In this document: positions 25,165-32,936 of the stretch, in pieces
Numbering within the stretch: the stretch's first letter is position 1
How the letters are laid out: each line of letters opens with the position of its first letter
Assembly: GCA_039818985.1 (NCBI GenBank)
Contig: JBCBSU010000001.1
Span: forward strand, 1,576,367 to 1,640,366
Origin: Pseudomonadota bacterium
GTDB taxonomy: Bacteria; Pseudomonadota; Alphaproteobacteria; Sphingomonadales; Sphingomonadaceae
DNA: 64,000 nt
Direction of reading: 5' to 3'
Made by a program: the position numbers and the translations under genes
The notes under the pieces: generated by a model
Database searches by the model: none
The model's input: only the letters and a program-made list of their open reading frames with translations
What the model was told of the DNA's origin: nothing

Positions 25165-25773
25165 ATGAGCGAAGCAGTCGACCGTCTTTTTGCGTTAACC
25201 GGGCAGATCGTCAAGGAAGGCGTCTCCCTTATCCCGCGGGTTGTCCCGCCGGATGTGCCCTTTGTGCAATATCAGCACTATCCCAAGGGCGATTGCATCG
25301 CGCCGGGCAACAAGTCGCGATGGTTCTATCATGCACATAAGCCGGAAGAGCGCGAGGAAGGCGAGCACGGGCATTTTCACATGTTCCTGCCGCTCGACAT
25401 GTTCAAAGGTGTCGAGCCGCTGATCAAGCCGGAGCACAAGAAAAACAAAAAAGGCAAATTTCCGGCCAAGGTGGTGCATTTCGCCGCGCTTGGTTTCAAC
25501 ACCGATGGCATGCCGCTCTACTGGTTCACCACCAACTACTGGGTGACCTTCGAATATATGATGCCCGCTGATGCCATCGCCCAGCGGCTGAAGAACTTCA
25601 GCATGAAGGACGCCCCGGGCGACCCGCTGGTCAATGACTGGCTGACGGCTGCGGTCGAGGTATTCCACGATCCGATCATCGACCTGCTCGAGAAACGCGA
25701 CAAGGTTCTCGCCGAAGGCAATTATATGGACAAGTCGGCCGAAATCCCCTCACGCATGGATTTCGATCTTTAG
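25165..25773 (+). CDS. Uncharacterised protein with HGHFH motif
   Basis: The 202-residue soluble protein has no signal peptide. Striking parts are SRWFYHAHKPEEREEGEHGHFHMFLPLDMF (several closely spaced His and acidic residues, suggestive of a metal site), VVHFAALGFNTDGMPLYWFTTNYWVTFEYMMPADAIAQRL and DPLVNDWLTAAVEVFHDPIIDLLEKRDKVL. It resembles a family of alphaproteobacterial proteins of unknown function, possibly the one called DUF6969, but I cannot confirm that. It begins 121 bases after the cysteine-rich lipoprotein on the same strand and could share its transcript. Confidence 0.7.
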   Translation: MSEAVDRLFALTGQIVKEGVSLIPRVVPPDVPFVQYQHYPKGDCIAPGNKSRWFYHAHKPEEREEGEHGHFHMFLPLDMFKGVEPLIKPEHKKNKKGKFPAKVVHFAALGFNTDGMPLYWFTTNYWVTFEYMMPADAIAQRLKNFSMKDAPGDPLVNDWLTAAVEVFHDPIIDLLEKRDKVLAEGNYMDKSAEIPSRMDFDL

Positions 25774-25847
25774 CTAGTCGGCTCGCGCTGCATTCACAGA
25801 ATAAATTGCTGCTAAAGCAAAAATGGTACGCCCGAGAGATGCAACAT

Positions 25848-25864
25848 CGAACCCGCAGGGTTCG
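25848..25864. repeat. Short perfect hairpin between a gene end and tRNA-Arg
   Basis: CGAACCC (25848-25854) and GGGTTCG (25858-25864) can form a 7-bp stem with a 3-nt loop. It lies downstream of the HGHFH gene and downstream of tRNA-Arg, so it could end either transcript, although there is no T-run. The sequence also resembles a tRNA T-arm. Confidence 0.3.
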
Positions 25865-25932
25865 CAAGGCCAACCGGCCGCCCGCAGCAGCCCCGGAGCG
25901 GAGCGTAGGGAATGGCGCGAGGATTGAAAAAA

Positions 25933-26009
25933 TGGCGCGCCCGACAGGATTCGAACCTGTGGCCCCCAGATTAGGAATCTGGTGCTCTATCCTGCTGAGC
26001 TACGGGCGC
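25933..26009 (-). tRNA. tRNA-Arg (CCT anticodon)
   Basis: A 77-nt cloverleaf on the minus strand with encoded CCA (25935-25933). The acceptor stem is GCGCCCG with CGGGCGC, the anticodon loop TTCCTAA carries CCT, and the T arm is GGTTCGAATCC. It reads the rare Arg codon AGG. Confidence 0.95.
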
Positions 26010-26078
26010 AGCCGGGGGTCGGAATAATCGCGCGCGCGGTGCAATGCAATCACCATTACTACCGGCGAGAGCGAAATA

Positions 26079-26645
26079 TCAGTTCTGTTTCTCAGGCGGT
26101 TGTACCGGAAATGGTAAAGGCATCAGAGCAACACCTTCCTCAATCAACGCTTCAGCTTCTTCACCGCTGGCCTCACCATGGATCTGTTCCTGCTCGACCT
26201 CGCCATAATGCATCGCCCTTGCCTGCTCGGCAAAATCGCATCCGACCCATTTCGACTGTGCCAGCGCCTTTGACTGCGCCTTGGCCAGCGCTGATAACAA
26301 CCGTTTCATATCGGCCGGTGCCGCATCTTTGGGGGTATTCGCAACTGTTACATCACTCCTGCCATTATCGGAAACCGCAGCAGGAGCGGAAGGCATAGAT
26401 GGTGCTGGCACCTGTGGTGGTGCAGCCTCATCATTTATCACCATGTCGGTTGCTGCAACACTCGGATGCTGGTTGCCCTTGCGTCCGACATTGGGCGCCA
26501 TCACCGCCTTGGTCACCTCGGTATCGCCACATATCGGGCAACATAGCAGACCATCGGCATGCTGGCGGTCATAATCCTCTGAAGAGCCGAACCAGCCTTC
26601 AAATACATGGCCGTTCTTGCGGCATTGCAGGTCGAAAACAATCAT
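26079..26645 (-). CDS. DUF1178 family protein
   Basis: The 188-residue protein starts MIVFDLQCRKNGHVFEGWFGSSEDYDRQHADGLLCCPICGDTEVTKAVMAPNVG, the DUF1178 signature with two Cys pairs (C8 alone and CCPIC), likely a zinc-ribbon-like fold. A low-complexity Pro/Ala linker follows, then MKRLLSALAKAQSKALAQSKWVGCDFAEQARAMHYGEVEQEQIHGEASGEEAEALIEEGVALMPLPFP. The function is unknown. It is the third gene of the grxC-nitrilase-DUF1178 run, an order common in alphaproteobacteria. Confidence 0.88.
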   Translation of the reverse strand: MIVFDLQCRKNGHVFEGWFGSSEDYDRQHADGLLCCPICGDTEVTKAVMAPNVGRKGNQHPSVAATDMVINDEAAPPQVPAPSMPSAPAAVSDNGRSDVTVANTPKDAAPADMKRLLSALAKAQSKALAQSKWVGCDFAEQARAMHYGEVEQEQIHGEASGEEAEALIEEGVALMPLPFPVQPPEKQN

Positions 26646-26651
26646 GATTGT

Positions 26652-27506
26652 CTATCCATCGTCCTCACGCTTTAGAGTGATGGGACGGGTATTGGCAAGC
26701 GCCGGCAGCTTGCGGCGAACATCAGTTATGCGCCCGCGGTCAACATCGACCAGCGCCAGCCCGGGTTGATCGTCCATCTCAAGCAGCACCTCGCCCCACG
26801 GGTCAACGACCATCGAATGACCCCAGGTACTGCGTCCGTCCTGATGGCTGCCGCATTGCGCGGCCGCGACGACAAAGGCCTGCGCCTCTATCGCCCGGGC
26901 ACGGATCAGCACCGACCAGTGGTCACGCCCGGTGGGCACGGTAAACGCTGCAGGTATAGCTATGATGTCGGGTCGATAATCGGCAAGCCCCCGGTAAAAG
27001 GCCGGAAAACGCACATCATAACAGACAGAAAGCCCGAGCATGCCCACCGGTGTTTCACAGGCGACAATCTCATCGCCGGCGCCATAGACAGCGGATTCGC
27101 GCCAGTCGTCATCACCGCCCAGTTCGACATCAAAAAGATGGATCTTGTCATAACGGGCCTGCACGACGCCCTGACTGTCGATCACCAGCGAACGGTTACG
27201 CCATTTGCCGTCACCATGCGCCACTGGATGCGATCCGAGCGCCAGCCACAAGCCGTGCCGGGCCGCAGCAGCGCACATCGCCACAATGAACCCACTCTCT
27301 TCCTCGGCAACAATATGGGGCGCGGCGCGGATGCGCTTGCGATCAAGCAGGCCCGCCATTTCCGGGGTAAACAGCATCACGGCGCCGCCATCTGCAGCCT
27401 GCGCCATTGCGCCATCAATGGCATCGGCATTGGTGCGCCAGTCAGTGCCGCTGGTCATCTGCAGCACCGCGATACGCCGTGTTTCGGAAGTGTCCGGGCT
27501 GGCCAT
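26652..27506 (-). CDS. Carbon-nitrogen hydrolase (Nit1/NitFhit-type amidase)
   Basis: The 284-residue nitrilase-superfamily enzyme has the Glu-Lys-Cys triad in LFTPEMAGLL, ARYDKIHLFDVEL and GLSVCYDVRFPAFYRGLA. ARAIEAQAFVVAAAQCG and STWGHSMVVDPWGEVL are typical of the Nit branch, whose mammalian and yeast members repair deaminated glutathione. The glutaredoxin gene immediately upstream fits a link to glutathione metabolism; the substrate remains an inference. Its ATG follows directly on the grxC stop codon (TGAATG). Confidence 0.88.
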   Translation of the reverse strand: MASPDTSETRRIAVLQMTSGTDWRTNADAIDGAMAQAADGGAVMLFTPEMAGLLDRKRIRAAPHIVAEEESGFIVAMCAAAARHGLWLALGSHPVAHGDGKWRNRSLVIDSQGVVQARYDKIHLFDVELGGDDDWRESAVYGAGDEIVACETPVGMLGLSVCYDVRFPAFYRGLADYRPDIIAIPAAFTVPTGRDHWSVLIRARAIEAQAFVVAAAQCGSHQDGRSTWGHSMVVDPWGEVLLEMDDQPGLALVDVDRGRITDVRRKLPALANTRPITLKREDDG

Positions 27507-27764
27507 TCAGGCGGCGAGCAGCGAATCCAGCTTGCCCGCCTGTTCGAGCGCGGTAAGATCATCTGAACCGCCAACATGCTGGCCATTGATGAAAATCTGC
27601 GGCACCGTGGTACGGCCATTGGCGCGCTGGATCATCTCTTCGCGCTTGGGACCGCCCATGGAAATCTCATATTCTTCATATTCTGCGCCTTTTTGCTGCA
27701 ACAGTGCCTTGGCACGATAGCAATAGGGGCAGGTGAACTTGCTGTATATTTCGACTTTCGCCAT
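27507..27764 (-). CDS. grxC: Glutaredoxin 3
   Basis: The 85-residue glutathione-dependent disulfide reductase has the dithiol active site CPYC (KFTCPYCYRAK), the TVPQIFINGQHVGGSDDL cis-Pro and glutathione-binding segment, and normal length. ATG 27764 (MAKVEIYSKFTCPYC) is the family start. It leads the grxC-nitrilase-DUF1178 unit and begins 55 bases after the comF stop. Confidence 0.95.
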   Translation of the reverse strand: MAKVEIYSKFTCPYCYRAKALLQQKGAEYEEYEISMGGPKREEMIQRANGRTTVPQIFINGQHVGGSDDLTALEQAGKLDSLLAA

Positions 27765-27819
27765 AGAATTGCGCTCCGTTATTTGCCTCCAAATGGGGCT
27801 GCTATGCCGCAAAAGCAAG

Positions 27820-28596
27820 TCACCCACCTGTTCCCGCCTCTCCGGCGGCCAGCACCCGGGCCCAGCAGGCAATCACCACCTTTTGCGCTCCTGCCTGTTT
27901 GAGCAGCCTGACACAGGCATTCGCCGTCGCGCCGGTGGTATAAACGTCATCGACCAGCAACAGAGTGCGGCCAGACAGCACATTCCGGGCTTGAGGTGCC
28001 AGCGCAAAGGCACCGCGCACCGCAGCTTCGCGTTCGCGCGCCCGCATTGCCTTGAGCGGCGGCGTTGCCTTGGTACGCAGCAACAGATCGTCACGCATCT
28101 CCAGGCCGGTCATGTCACCCAGCGCGCGGCCAATAAGCTGTGCCTGGTTGAAACTGCGGCGCCAGATACGCCAGCGGTGCAGCGGCACAGGAATAATCAG
28201 CGTGTCCACCGGCATATCGGCAATGCGACTGGCAAGAAAATGCGCGATGAGCTTGGCCAGACCAATGCGCCCGGCATGTTTCAGCCGTAACACCACAGCG
28301 CGCGAGACATCATCATAGGCAACCACCGCCCGGATACCGTCATGCACGGGTGCTTTTTCGATACATCCGGCACATTGTAGCTTGGCATCCGGGTCATGAG
28401 CTGCATTACCAAGTGGCACCCCGCAACTGCTGCATTGCGGCGCGCTGATGAAATCCAGTTCAGACCAGCATGACGGACAGAAGCTGTTGGGATCCGCCAC
28501 CATCTCGCCGCATAGCGGGCATCGCGGCGGCAGCAGCAGATCAAGCGCCGGAGCGATTACAGCTGCCATTGGATAGTTTTGCCGATTGCTCGCCAT
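27820..28596 (-). CDS. ComF family phosphoribosyltransferase-like protein
   Basis: This 258-residue protein has a four-Cys zinc motif near the N-terminus (CPLCGEMVADPNSFCPSCW), a second Cys set (CSSCG and CAGC), and a C-terminal PRPP-binding loop TLLLVDDVYTTGATANA. ComF proteins act in DNA uptake in competent species and are kept widely in non-competent ones. The start is taken at 28596 with AAGGGA just upstream; a start at 28569 is also possible. It is divergent from the NDUFAF5-like gene with 58 bases between the starts. Confidence 0.87.
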   Translation of the reverse strand: MASNRQNYPMAAVIAPALDLLLPPRCPLCGEMVADPNSFCPSCWSELDFISAPQCSSCGVPLGNAAHDPDAKLQCAGCIEKAPVHDGIRAVVAYDDVSRAVVLRLKHAGRIGLAKLIAHFLASRIADMPVDTLIIPVPLHRWRIWRRSFNQAQLIGRALGDMTGLEMRDDLLLRTKATPPLKAMRAREREAAVRGAFALAPQARNVLSGRTLLLVDDVYTTGATANACVRLLKQAGAQKVVIACWARVLAAGEAGTGG

Positions 28597-28654
28597 AGTC
28601 CCTTGTCGCGCCAATCGCGACGCGGCACAAGGCCTGCAGACTACAGGAAGCGAT

Positions 28655-29524
28655 ATGAGCGATAACAGCCCCAAGGACATTTTCGATACCCGGCGCCAGC
28701 GGCTTTACCGTCAGCGTGCAACAGCAATCACTGCGCGTGACCCGGCAGCCGATATCCTGTCATCGCTGATGGCCGAGGAGATCGTCGCTCGACTGGAACT
28801 GGTAACGCGCGATTTTCGCCATGCGCTGATCATCGGCAATGCGCCTGAGAGCCTGACCACTGCACTGACACATCAGAATATCTCTATCAGTCGCTGCGAT
28901 ATAGCCGCTTCGGGTGTTGCCGGAGTGCAGCCCCTGGAACGCTGGGACAGATTGCCCCAGGATATTGAAACGCCCGACCTTGTCATCAGTATTGGCATAT
29001 TGGATGCCGTCAATGACCTGCCCGGGCTGCTGATCCAGCTGCGCCGGGCGCTGAAGCCCGATGGACTGTTTCTCGCAGCGATGCTTGGTTCGGGCAGTCT
29101 GGCAAGGTTAAAGGCAGCGATGCTGGCTGCCGATGGCGCGCAGGTGACACCGCATATCCACCCGCAGATCGATGTCCGCGCTGCGGGCAATTTGCTCAGC
29201 CGCTGCGGCTTCACCATGCCAGTTAGCGATGGTGACAGCCTGCGCTTGCGCTATTTCGACATGATGCAGCTAATACGCGACATTCGCGCCTTTGGCGGCA
29301 GCAACGCACTGGCTACGCCATTGCATCCGCTGGGCCAGTCGGGCCTGGAACGCGCGCAGCAGGCGTTCGCTGCACAGGCCGATGCCGATGGCAAGACGGA
29401 AGAGCAGATCGAACTGATATGGATGAGCGGTTGGGCTCCCTCGCCCGACCAGCCAAAGCCTGCGCGACGCGGCAGCGCAACCGCCTCACTCGCCGATGCC
29501 TTGCGCAAACCGCCAAAACAATAG
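28655..29524 (+). CDS. NDUFAF5-like methyltransferase-fold protein
   Basis: The 289-residue protein matches the NDUFAF5/BioC-type family along its length: DLVISIGILDAVNDLPGLLIQLRRALKPDGLFLAAMLGSGSLARLKAAMLAAD, HIHPQIDVRAAGNLLSRCGFTMP and YFDMMQLIRDIRAFGGSNAL align closely by eye with human NDUFAF5, a complex I assembly factor that hydroxylates an arginine of NDUFS7. The usual glycine-rich SAM motif is degenerate here (HALIIGNAPESLTTAL instead of LDLGCGRG). AGGA upstream supports ATG 28655. It is divergent from comF and is followed by a strong hairpin. Confidence 0.83.
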   Translation: MSDNSPKDIFDTRRQRLYRQRATAITARDPAADILSSLMAEEIVARLELVTRDFRHALIIGNAPESLTTALTHQNISISRCDIAASGVAGVQPLERWDRLPQDIETPDLVISIGILDAVNDLPGLLIQLRRALKPDGLFLAAMLGSGSLARLKAAMLAADGAQVTPHIHPQIDVRAAGNLLSRCGFTMPVSDGDSLRLRYFDMMQLIRDIRAFGGSNALATPLHPLGQSGLERAQQAFAAQADADGKTEEQIELIWMSGWAPSPDQPKPARRGSATASLADALRKPPKQ

Positions 29525-29544
29525 GGCCCGCACGAAGCGGGCCC
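29524..29544. terminator. Convergent terminator hairpin
   Basis: Perfect 8-bp all-GC stem GGGCCCGC (29524-29531) and GCGGGCCC (29537-29544) with loop ACGAA, starting at the last base of the NDUFAF5-like stop codon and 29 bases from the stop of the convergent SPOR gene. There is no clear T-run, so it may act as a barrier in both directions. Confidence 0.55.
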
Positions 29545-29573
29545 AGTCGATACATTGCTCGTTCTGATCGGGT

Positions 29574-31100
29574 TTAGCGGCGCATCGCCAGTTTGGTACC
29601 GGCAACCGATTTACCGGCCTTGCGGACAATGCAACTGCCGCCGCGTGCCTTCAGCCCATCGCACATTGCCAGCGCAGTCTGACGGTTACCGAAACCGACA
29701 GCCGACAGCCGATGCAATGTCCGGCCCTTGGAAGTCACCGGGGTACTGACATGATCAAAACCGCTCAGAGCGCCATATTTGCCGGTATAATAGGACCAGG
29801 CACGATCCGCCTTGGATGCGGATGAGAATGCGCCAAGCTGTACGATATAGGTGCCTTCACGCAGTGTATTGCTGCTGGCAGGGCGGAAGGCGGCACGGGT
29901 CGCTGGCTTGGCTGCTGCCTTGGCGGTGGCCGATGCCGTCGGCGCTTTGGCGGCCGGTTTCGATGCCGCAGTGGCGGCCTTTACCGGAGTATCGGTGGCT
30001 TTGCCTGCGGGTTTGCCAGCCGCCGGAACCGAGACGGGTTTTGCAGCGGGTTTGGGTGCTGCGGTATCAGCCTTTACCGGTGCCGCAACAGTCGGCTTTG
30101 CTGCCGGCTTGCCCATGGCTTCGAGTGTGCGCGGCTGTGTCACGCGCACAGCTTCAGCTTTGGCCGCCGGCGGCGCGCTACGGATTGGTTTTTTCGGCGC
30201 TGCAATGACCGGAACCGGTGCTGCGGCAGCCAGTTCGACAGGCTTTTTGGGCAGTGCCCGCTGCTGTGCGGCCGGAACCGCGACGGTTTCAACAGGCTCG
30301 CGCTTCTCCGGCTTCTTCGCCGGTACCGGTTTACCAGTCATGACCGCTTGGGTAACAGCAACTGCCTTGGCATTTTCTGTCTGCTCGACCAGCGCCAGTT
30401 CTAACGGCTGACCAGCATCCGAGCCATCGGGAGTGACACCCAATACTGAGGCAACACGCAGATATCCAAGATCAGGACGCGCCGTGCGGGCCCATTTGAG
30501 GATACGCGCATTGGTCTCTTCGGGCGAAATGTCCTGCTGTGCCACCAGTTTCGATTCGCGCCAGCGACCGTCAAGAGCATAGGCATAAGCAAGATTCTGG
30601 CGCACCTTCGGCGAGTTGACACCACTACGGACCAGGTCCTCGAGGATCTTGACCCCCTGTTTGGTATCGCCCGCAAGCGCCATAGCCAGACCGAAATCGC
30701 TCGCAGGAACGTTATTACGATGATCCGAGAGCAGGTTGCGCGCGTTATCATTCTTGCCGATGGCGATTTTCGCCAGCGCCAGGCTGATGACAGTCCGGGC
30801 GCTGCTGTCGCCCAGTTCCATCGCGTCTTCAAAGGTCTTTTCTGCCGAGAGGAAACGGCCCGATGCGAGATAGGCCTGCGCCAGAACCGCACGGCTTTCG
30901 GCATCGCGTGGAGCAATGCGCACAGCCTCTTCACCCCGGGTGATAGCCTTAACCGGCTGGCCCCTGGCGATCGATTTCTCGGCCTTGGCCGACAGCGACT
31001 GCGGCCGCCCCGTCTGACTGCTGCCGGTGCAACTCGCAAGCGTAGCCCCCATGATCAGTGAGGAAACCGCGACTTTCCATACAACCTTGCTTGTCATCAT
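29574..31100 (-). CDS. TPR lipoprotein with C-terminal SPOR domain
   Basis: The 508-residue protein begins with a lipoprotein signal (VVWKVAVSSLIMGATLASC, Cys near 24). TPR-like helical repeats cover about 40-230 (ARGQPVKAITRGEEAVRIAPRDAESRAVLAQAYLASGRFLSAEKTFEDAM...), a long Ala/Pro/Lys-rich linker covers about 270-420, and a SPOR domain ends the protein (GTYIVQLGAFSSASKADRAWSYYTGKYG... VGFGNRQTALAMCDGLKARGGSCIVRKA). SPOR domains bind peptidoglycan stripped of stem peptides at division sites. It is the last gene of a unit with the ParA and RHH-like genes. ATG 31100 is favoured because the upstream extension is polar. Confidence 0.85.
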   Translation of the reverse strand: MMTSKVVWKVAVSSLIMGATLASCTGSSQTGRPQSLSAKAEKSIARGQPVKAITRGEEAVRIAPRDAESRAVLAQAYLASGRFLSAEKTFEDAMELGDSSARTVISLALAKIAIGKNDNARNLLSDHRNNVPASDFGLAMALAGDTKQGVKILEDLVRSGVNSPKVRQNLAYAYALDGRWRESKLVAQQDISPEETNARILKWARTARPDLGYLRVASVLGVTPDGSDAGQPLELALVEQTENAKAVAVTQAVMTGKPVPAKKPEKREPVETVAVPAAQQRALPKKPVELAAAAPVPVIAAPKKPIRSAPPAAKAEAVRVTQPRTLEAMGKPAAKPTVAAPVKADTAAPKPAAKPVSVPAAGKPAGKATDTPVKAATAASKPAAKAPTASATAKAAAKPATRAAFRPASSNTLREGTYIVQLGAFSSASKADRAWSYYTGKYGALSGFDHVSTPVTSKGRTLHRLSAVGFGNRQTALAMCDGLKARGGSCIVRKAGKSVAGTKLAMRR

Positions 31101-31162
31101 CCTGTTCCTGTCTTGCCCCAATGCTGTGTTGGCCCCAGGGCCATGATCCTGTTGGTTACTGT

Positions 31163-31948
31163 TCACGCCTTCTTTGCCGTTGCCGGAAGCTGGCCTGCCA
31201 GCGCATCAATCTCGGGCAGGCTGCCCAGCATCTCGTCCAGTGCCTGTGTCACCAGTTGCTGAGCCGACTGGTTGTGCACCGCACAGGCCAGTCGCAGCCG
31301 CAAATGCCGCTGCGGATCGAGACGCAATGTGAATGCCGCACGCTTGCCCGCTGCATCGCCCCTGGCGGCTTTGGCAACACGCTTCGGCCTGGCTGGAGCA
31401 GCCGGCTTTTTCTGCTGCACCACAGCCGGCTCGGAGGGTTTTTCCGCCGGTTGTTCGACAGGCACAGTCTGCGATGCTGCTTTGCTTTCGGGCATGACCG
31501 GCTGCGATGCGCCAGGCTTGCGCGAAAGGATGGAACCGATGCCACGCGGTTTTTCTGTCTCGGCACTGGCCTGATCCGGCACATCGCTAACGGGCGTCGG
31601 CGCGCTTTTTTCCTGCTGCTCATCATGGTCCGGATCGGGCTCAACAGCCTCGCTGTCCGGCTGCAGTTTCTGCTTCAGAGCATCCTGCTGTTTCACCACC
31701 TCCGGAATGGCACCGGCAAGCGGATTGGCCTTGCGCTCGTCATCACCGTCAGCCTTGTCGGAAATGGGCGTTGGTGATTGCGGCGGATTGACGTCATAGC
31801 CCATATCGTTCCAGCCCAGGTCTTCATGACCGCTGGTATCGGCAGGTGCCGCAGAGAAATTGATCTGCCTGCGCATCGCCGGCCGCGCCGCACCTTTACG
31901 GGCGAGCAGGGATGAGGACAGAGAAGCCAGTGGTTTGGGATCACCCAT
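31163..31948 (-). CDS. Disordered protein with C-terminal ribbon-helix-helix-like domain
   Basis: Unrecognised 261-residue protein. The first 190 residues are polar and low-complexity (Pro, Ser, Ala, Lys, Glu), apparently disordered. The C-terminal 65 residues (GKRAAFTLRLDPQRHLRLRLACAVHNQSAQQLVTQALDEMLGSLPEID) look like a ribbon-helix-helix fold: a beta strand FTLRLD followed by two helices. It lies 14 bases downstream of the ParA gene and upstream of the SPOR lipoprotein on the same strand. A ParB- or McdB-like partner that stimulates or anchors ParA is plausible, but there is no direct evidence. Confidence 0.65.
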   Translation of the reverse strand: MGDPKPLASLSSSLLARKGAARPAMRRQINFSAAPADTSGHEDLGWNDMGYDVNPPQSPTPISDKADGDDERKANPLAGAIPEVVKQQDALKQKLQPDSEAVEPDPDHDEQQEKSAPTPVSDVPDQASAETEKPRGIGSILSRKPGASQPVMPESKAASQTVPVEQPAEKPSEPAVVQQKKPAAPARPKRVAKAARGDAAGKRAAFTLRLDPQRHLRLRLACAVHNQSAQQLVTQALDEMLGSLPEIDALAGQLPATAKKA

Positions 31949-31963
31949 GATCTTTGTCTTTCC

Positions 31964-32692
31964 TCACGATCCTGCGATGCGACGGCCAAAGCCACCCATT
32001 GGGCGCGGTGCGCCTGCCATGGGCGATGCCGCAGCGGCGGCGGTCGGAGCGGTGAAAATGGTGCGACGGAAGTTTTTCTCCAGCCTGTCGGAGATATAGT
32101 TCCAAAGTGCGCCCACCTCGGCAGCAGACTTGCTGTTGGGGTCGACTTCCATCACCGTGCGGCCATCGATCATCGAGGCGGCAAAGTCGGTGCGGTGATG
32201 CAGCGTGGTCGGTGCCACTGTGCCATGCTGTGACAATGCGACAGCGGCTTCGGAGGTGATTTTCGCCTTGGGAGTCGCGGCGTTGACGACAAATACCAAC
32301 GGTTTTCCTGCACGTTCGCACAGATCGACCGTGGCTCCGACGGCGCGCAGATCATGCGGGCTGGGCCGTGTCGGCACGACAATCAGCTCGGCTACAGAGA
32401 TCACGCTCTGGATCGCCATGGTGATCGCCGGCGGGGTATCGATGACTGCCAGCTTGAACCCCTGCTGGCGCAGCACAGCGAGATCAGAAGCAAGCCGGGC
32501 AACAGTGGTCTGGGCAAAGGCCGGATATTCCGCTTCGCGCTCATTCCACCAGTCGGCAAGCGAGCCCTGAGGATCGATATCGATCAGGACAACCGGGCCT
32601 GCCCCGGAAAGCTGGGCCTGTACTGCCAGATGCCCGGACAATGTGGTTTTGCCCGAGCCACCTTTTTGTGATGCCAATGCGAGTACGCGCAC
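31964..32692 (-). CDS. Orphan ParA/MinD-family ATPase
   Basis: The 242-residue protein starts at GTG 32692, preceded by AAGGGGA. It has the deviant Walker A motif QKGGSGKTT with the signature Lys at residue 10, VVLIDIDPQGSLADWW (switch I), LAVIDTPPA (Walker B) and the late FVVNAATPK. A basic region (LEKNFRRTIF) and an Ala/Pro/Gly tail follow. ParA ATPases position DNA or protein cargos in the cell. No parB or parS-like site is adjacent, and the neighbours are an RHH-like protein and SPOR proteins, so a cargo other than the chromosome origin is likely. Confidence 0.85.
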   Translation of the reverse strand: MRVLALASQKGGSGKTTLSGHLAVQAQLSGAGPVVLIDIDPQGSLADWWNEREAEYPAFAQTTVARLASDLAVLRQQGFKLAVIDTPPAITMAIQSVISVAELIVVPTRPSPHDLRAVGATVDLCERAGKPLVFVVNAATPKAKITSEAAVALSQHGTVAPTTLHHRTDFAASMIDGRTVMEVDPNSKSAAEVGALWNYISDRLEKNFRRTIFTAPTAAAAASPMAGAPRPMGGFGRRIAGS

Positions 32693-32936
32693 AGTTATCC
32701 CCTTAAATCGCAAGTTTTCGGGAATGGTTTCGCAGAACAGACCTAATTTTGAGTTAACGGCGCTGCGGATCGTCAGGCGAACAGCCGGATGACGGGGCAT
32801 AAATCCTTTGCTAATATCTCATTAGCTATAGTGGTTTTCGATGATTGGCCCCGGCACCGCTGTCATGGCGATAATGGAGCCGCCGGAGAGCATTATCGCG
32901 TTAACCGGATGCCGGATCCGGCCCAGGAGTTGAGAA

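Noticed and set aside
23398-25932. Integrated prophage or island between tRNA-Pro and tRNA-Arg
   Set aside because: No integrase, no repeat of a tRNA end and no capsid or tail genes; only the endolysin-holin pair is phage-like.
25806-26027. A 73-residue plus-strand frame ending RPTGFEPVAPRLGIWCSILLSYGR
   Set aside because: It is the antisense of tRNA-Arg (25933-26009), not a gene.
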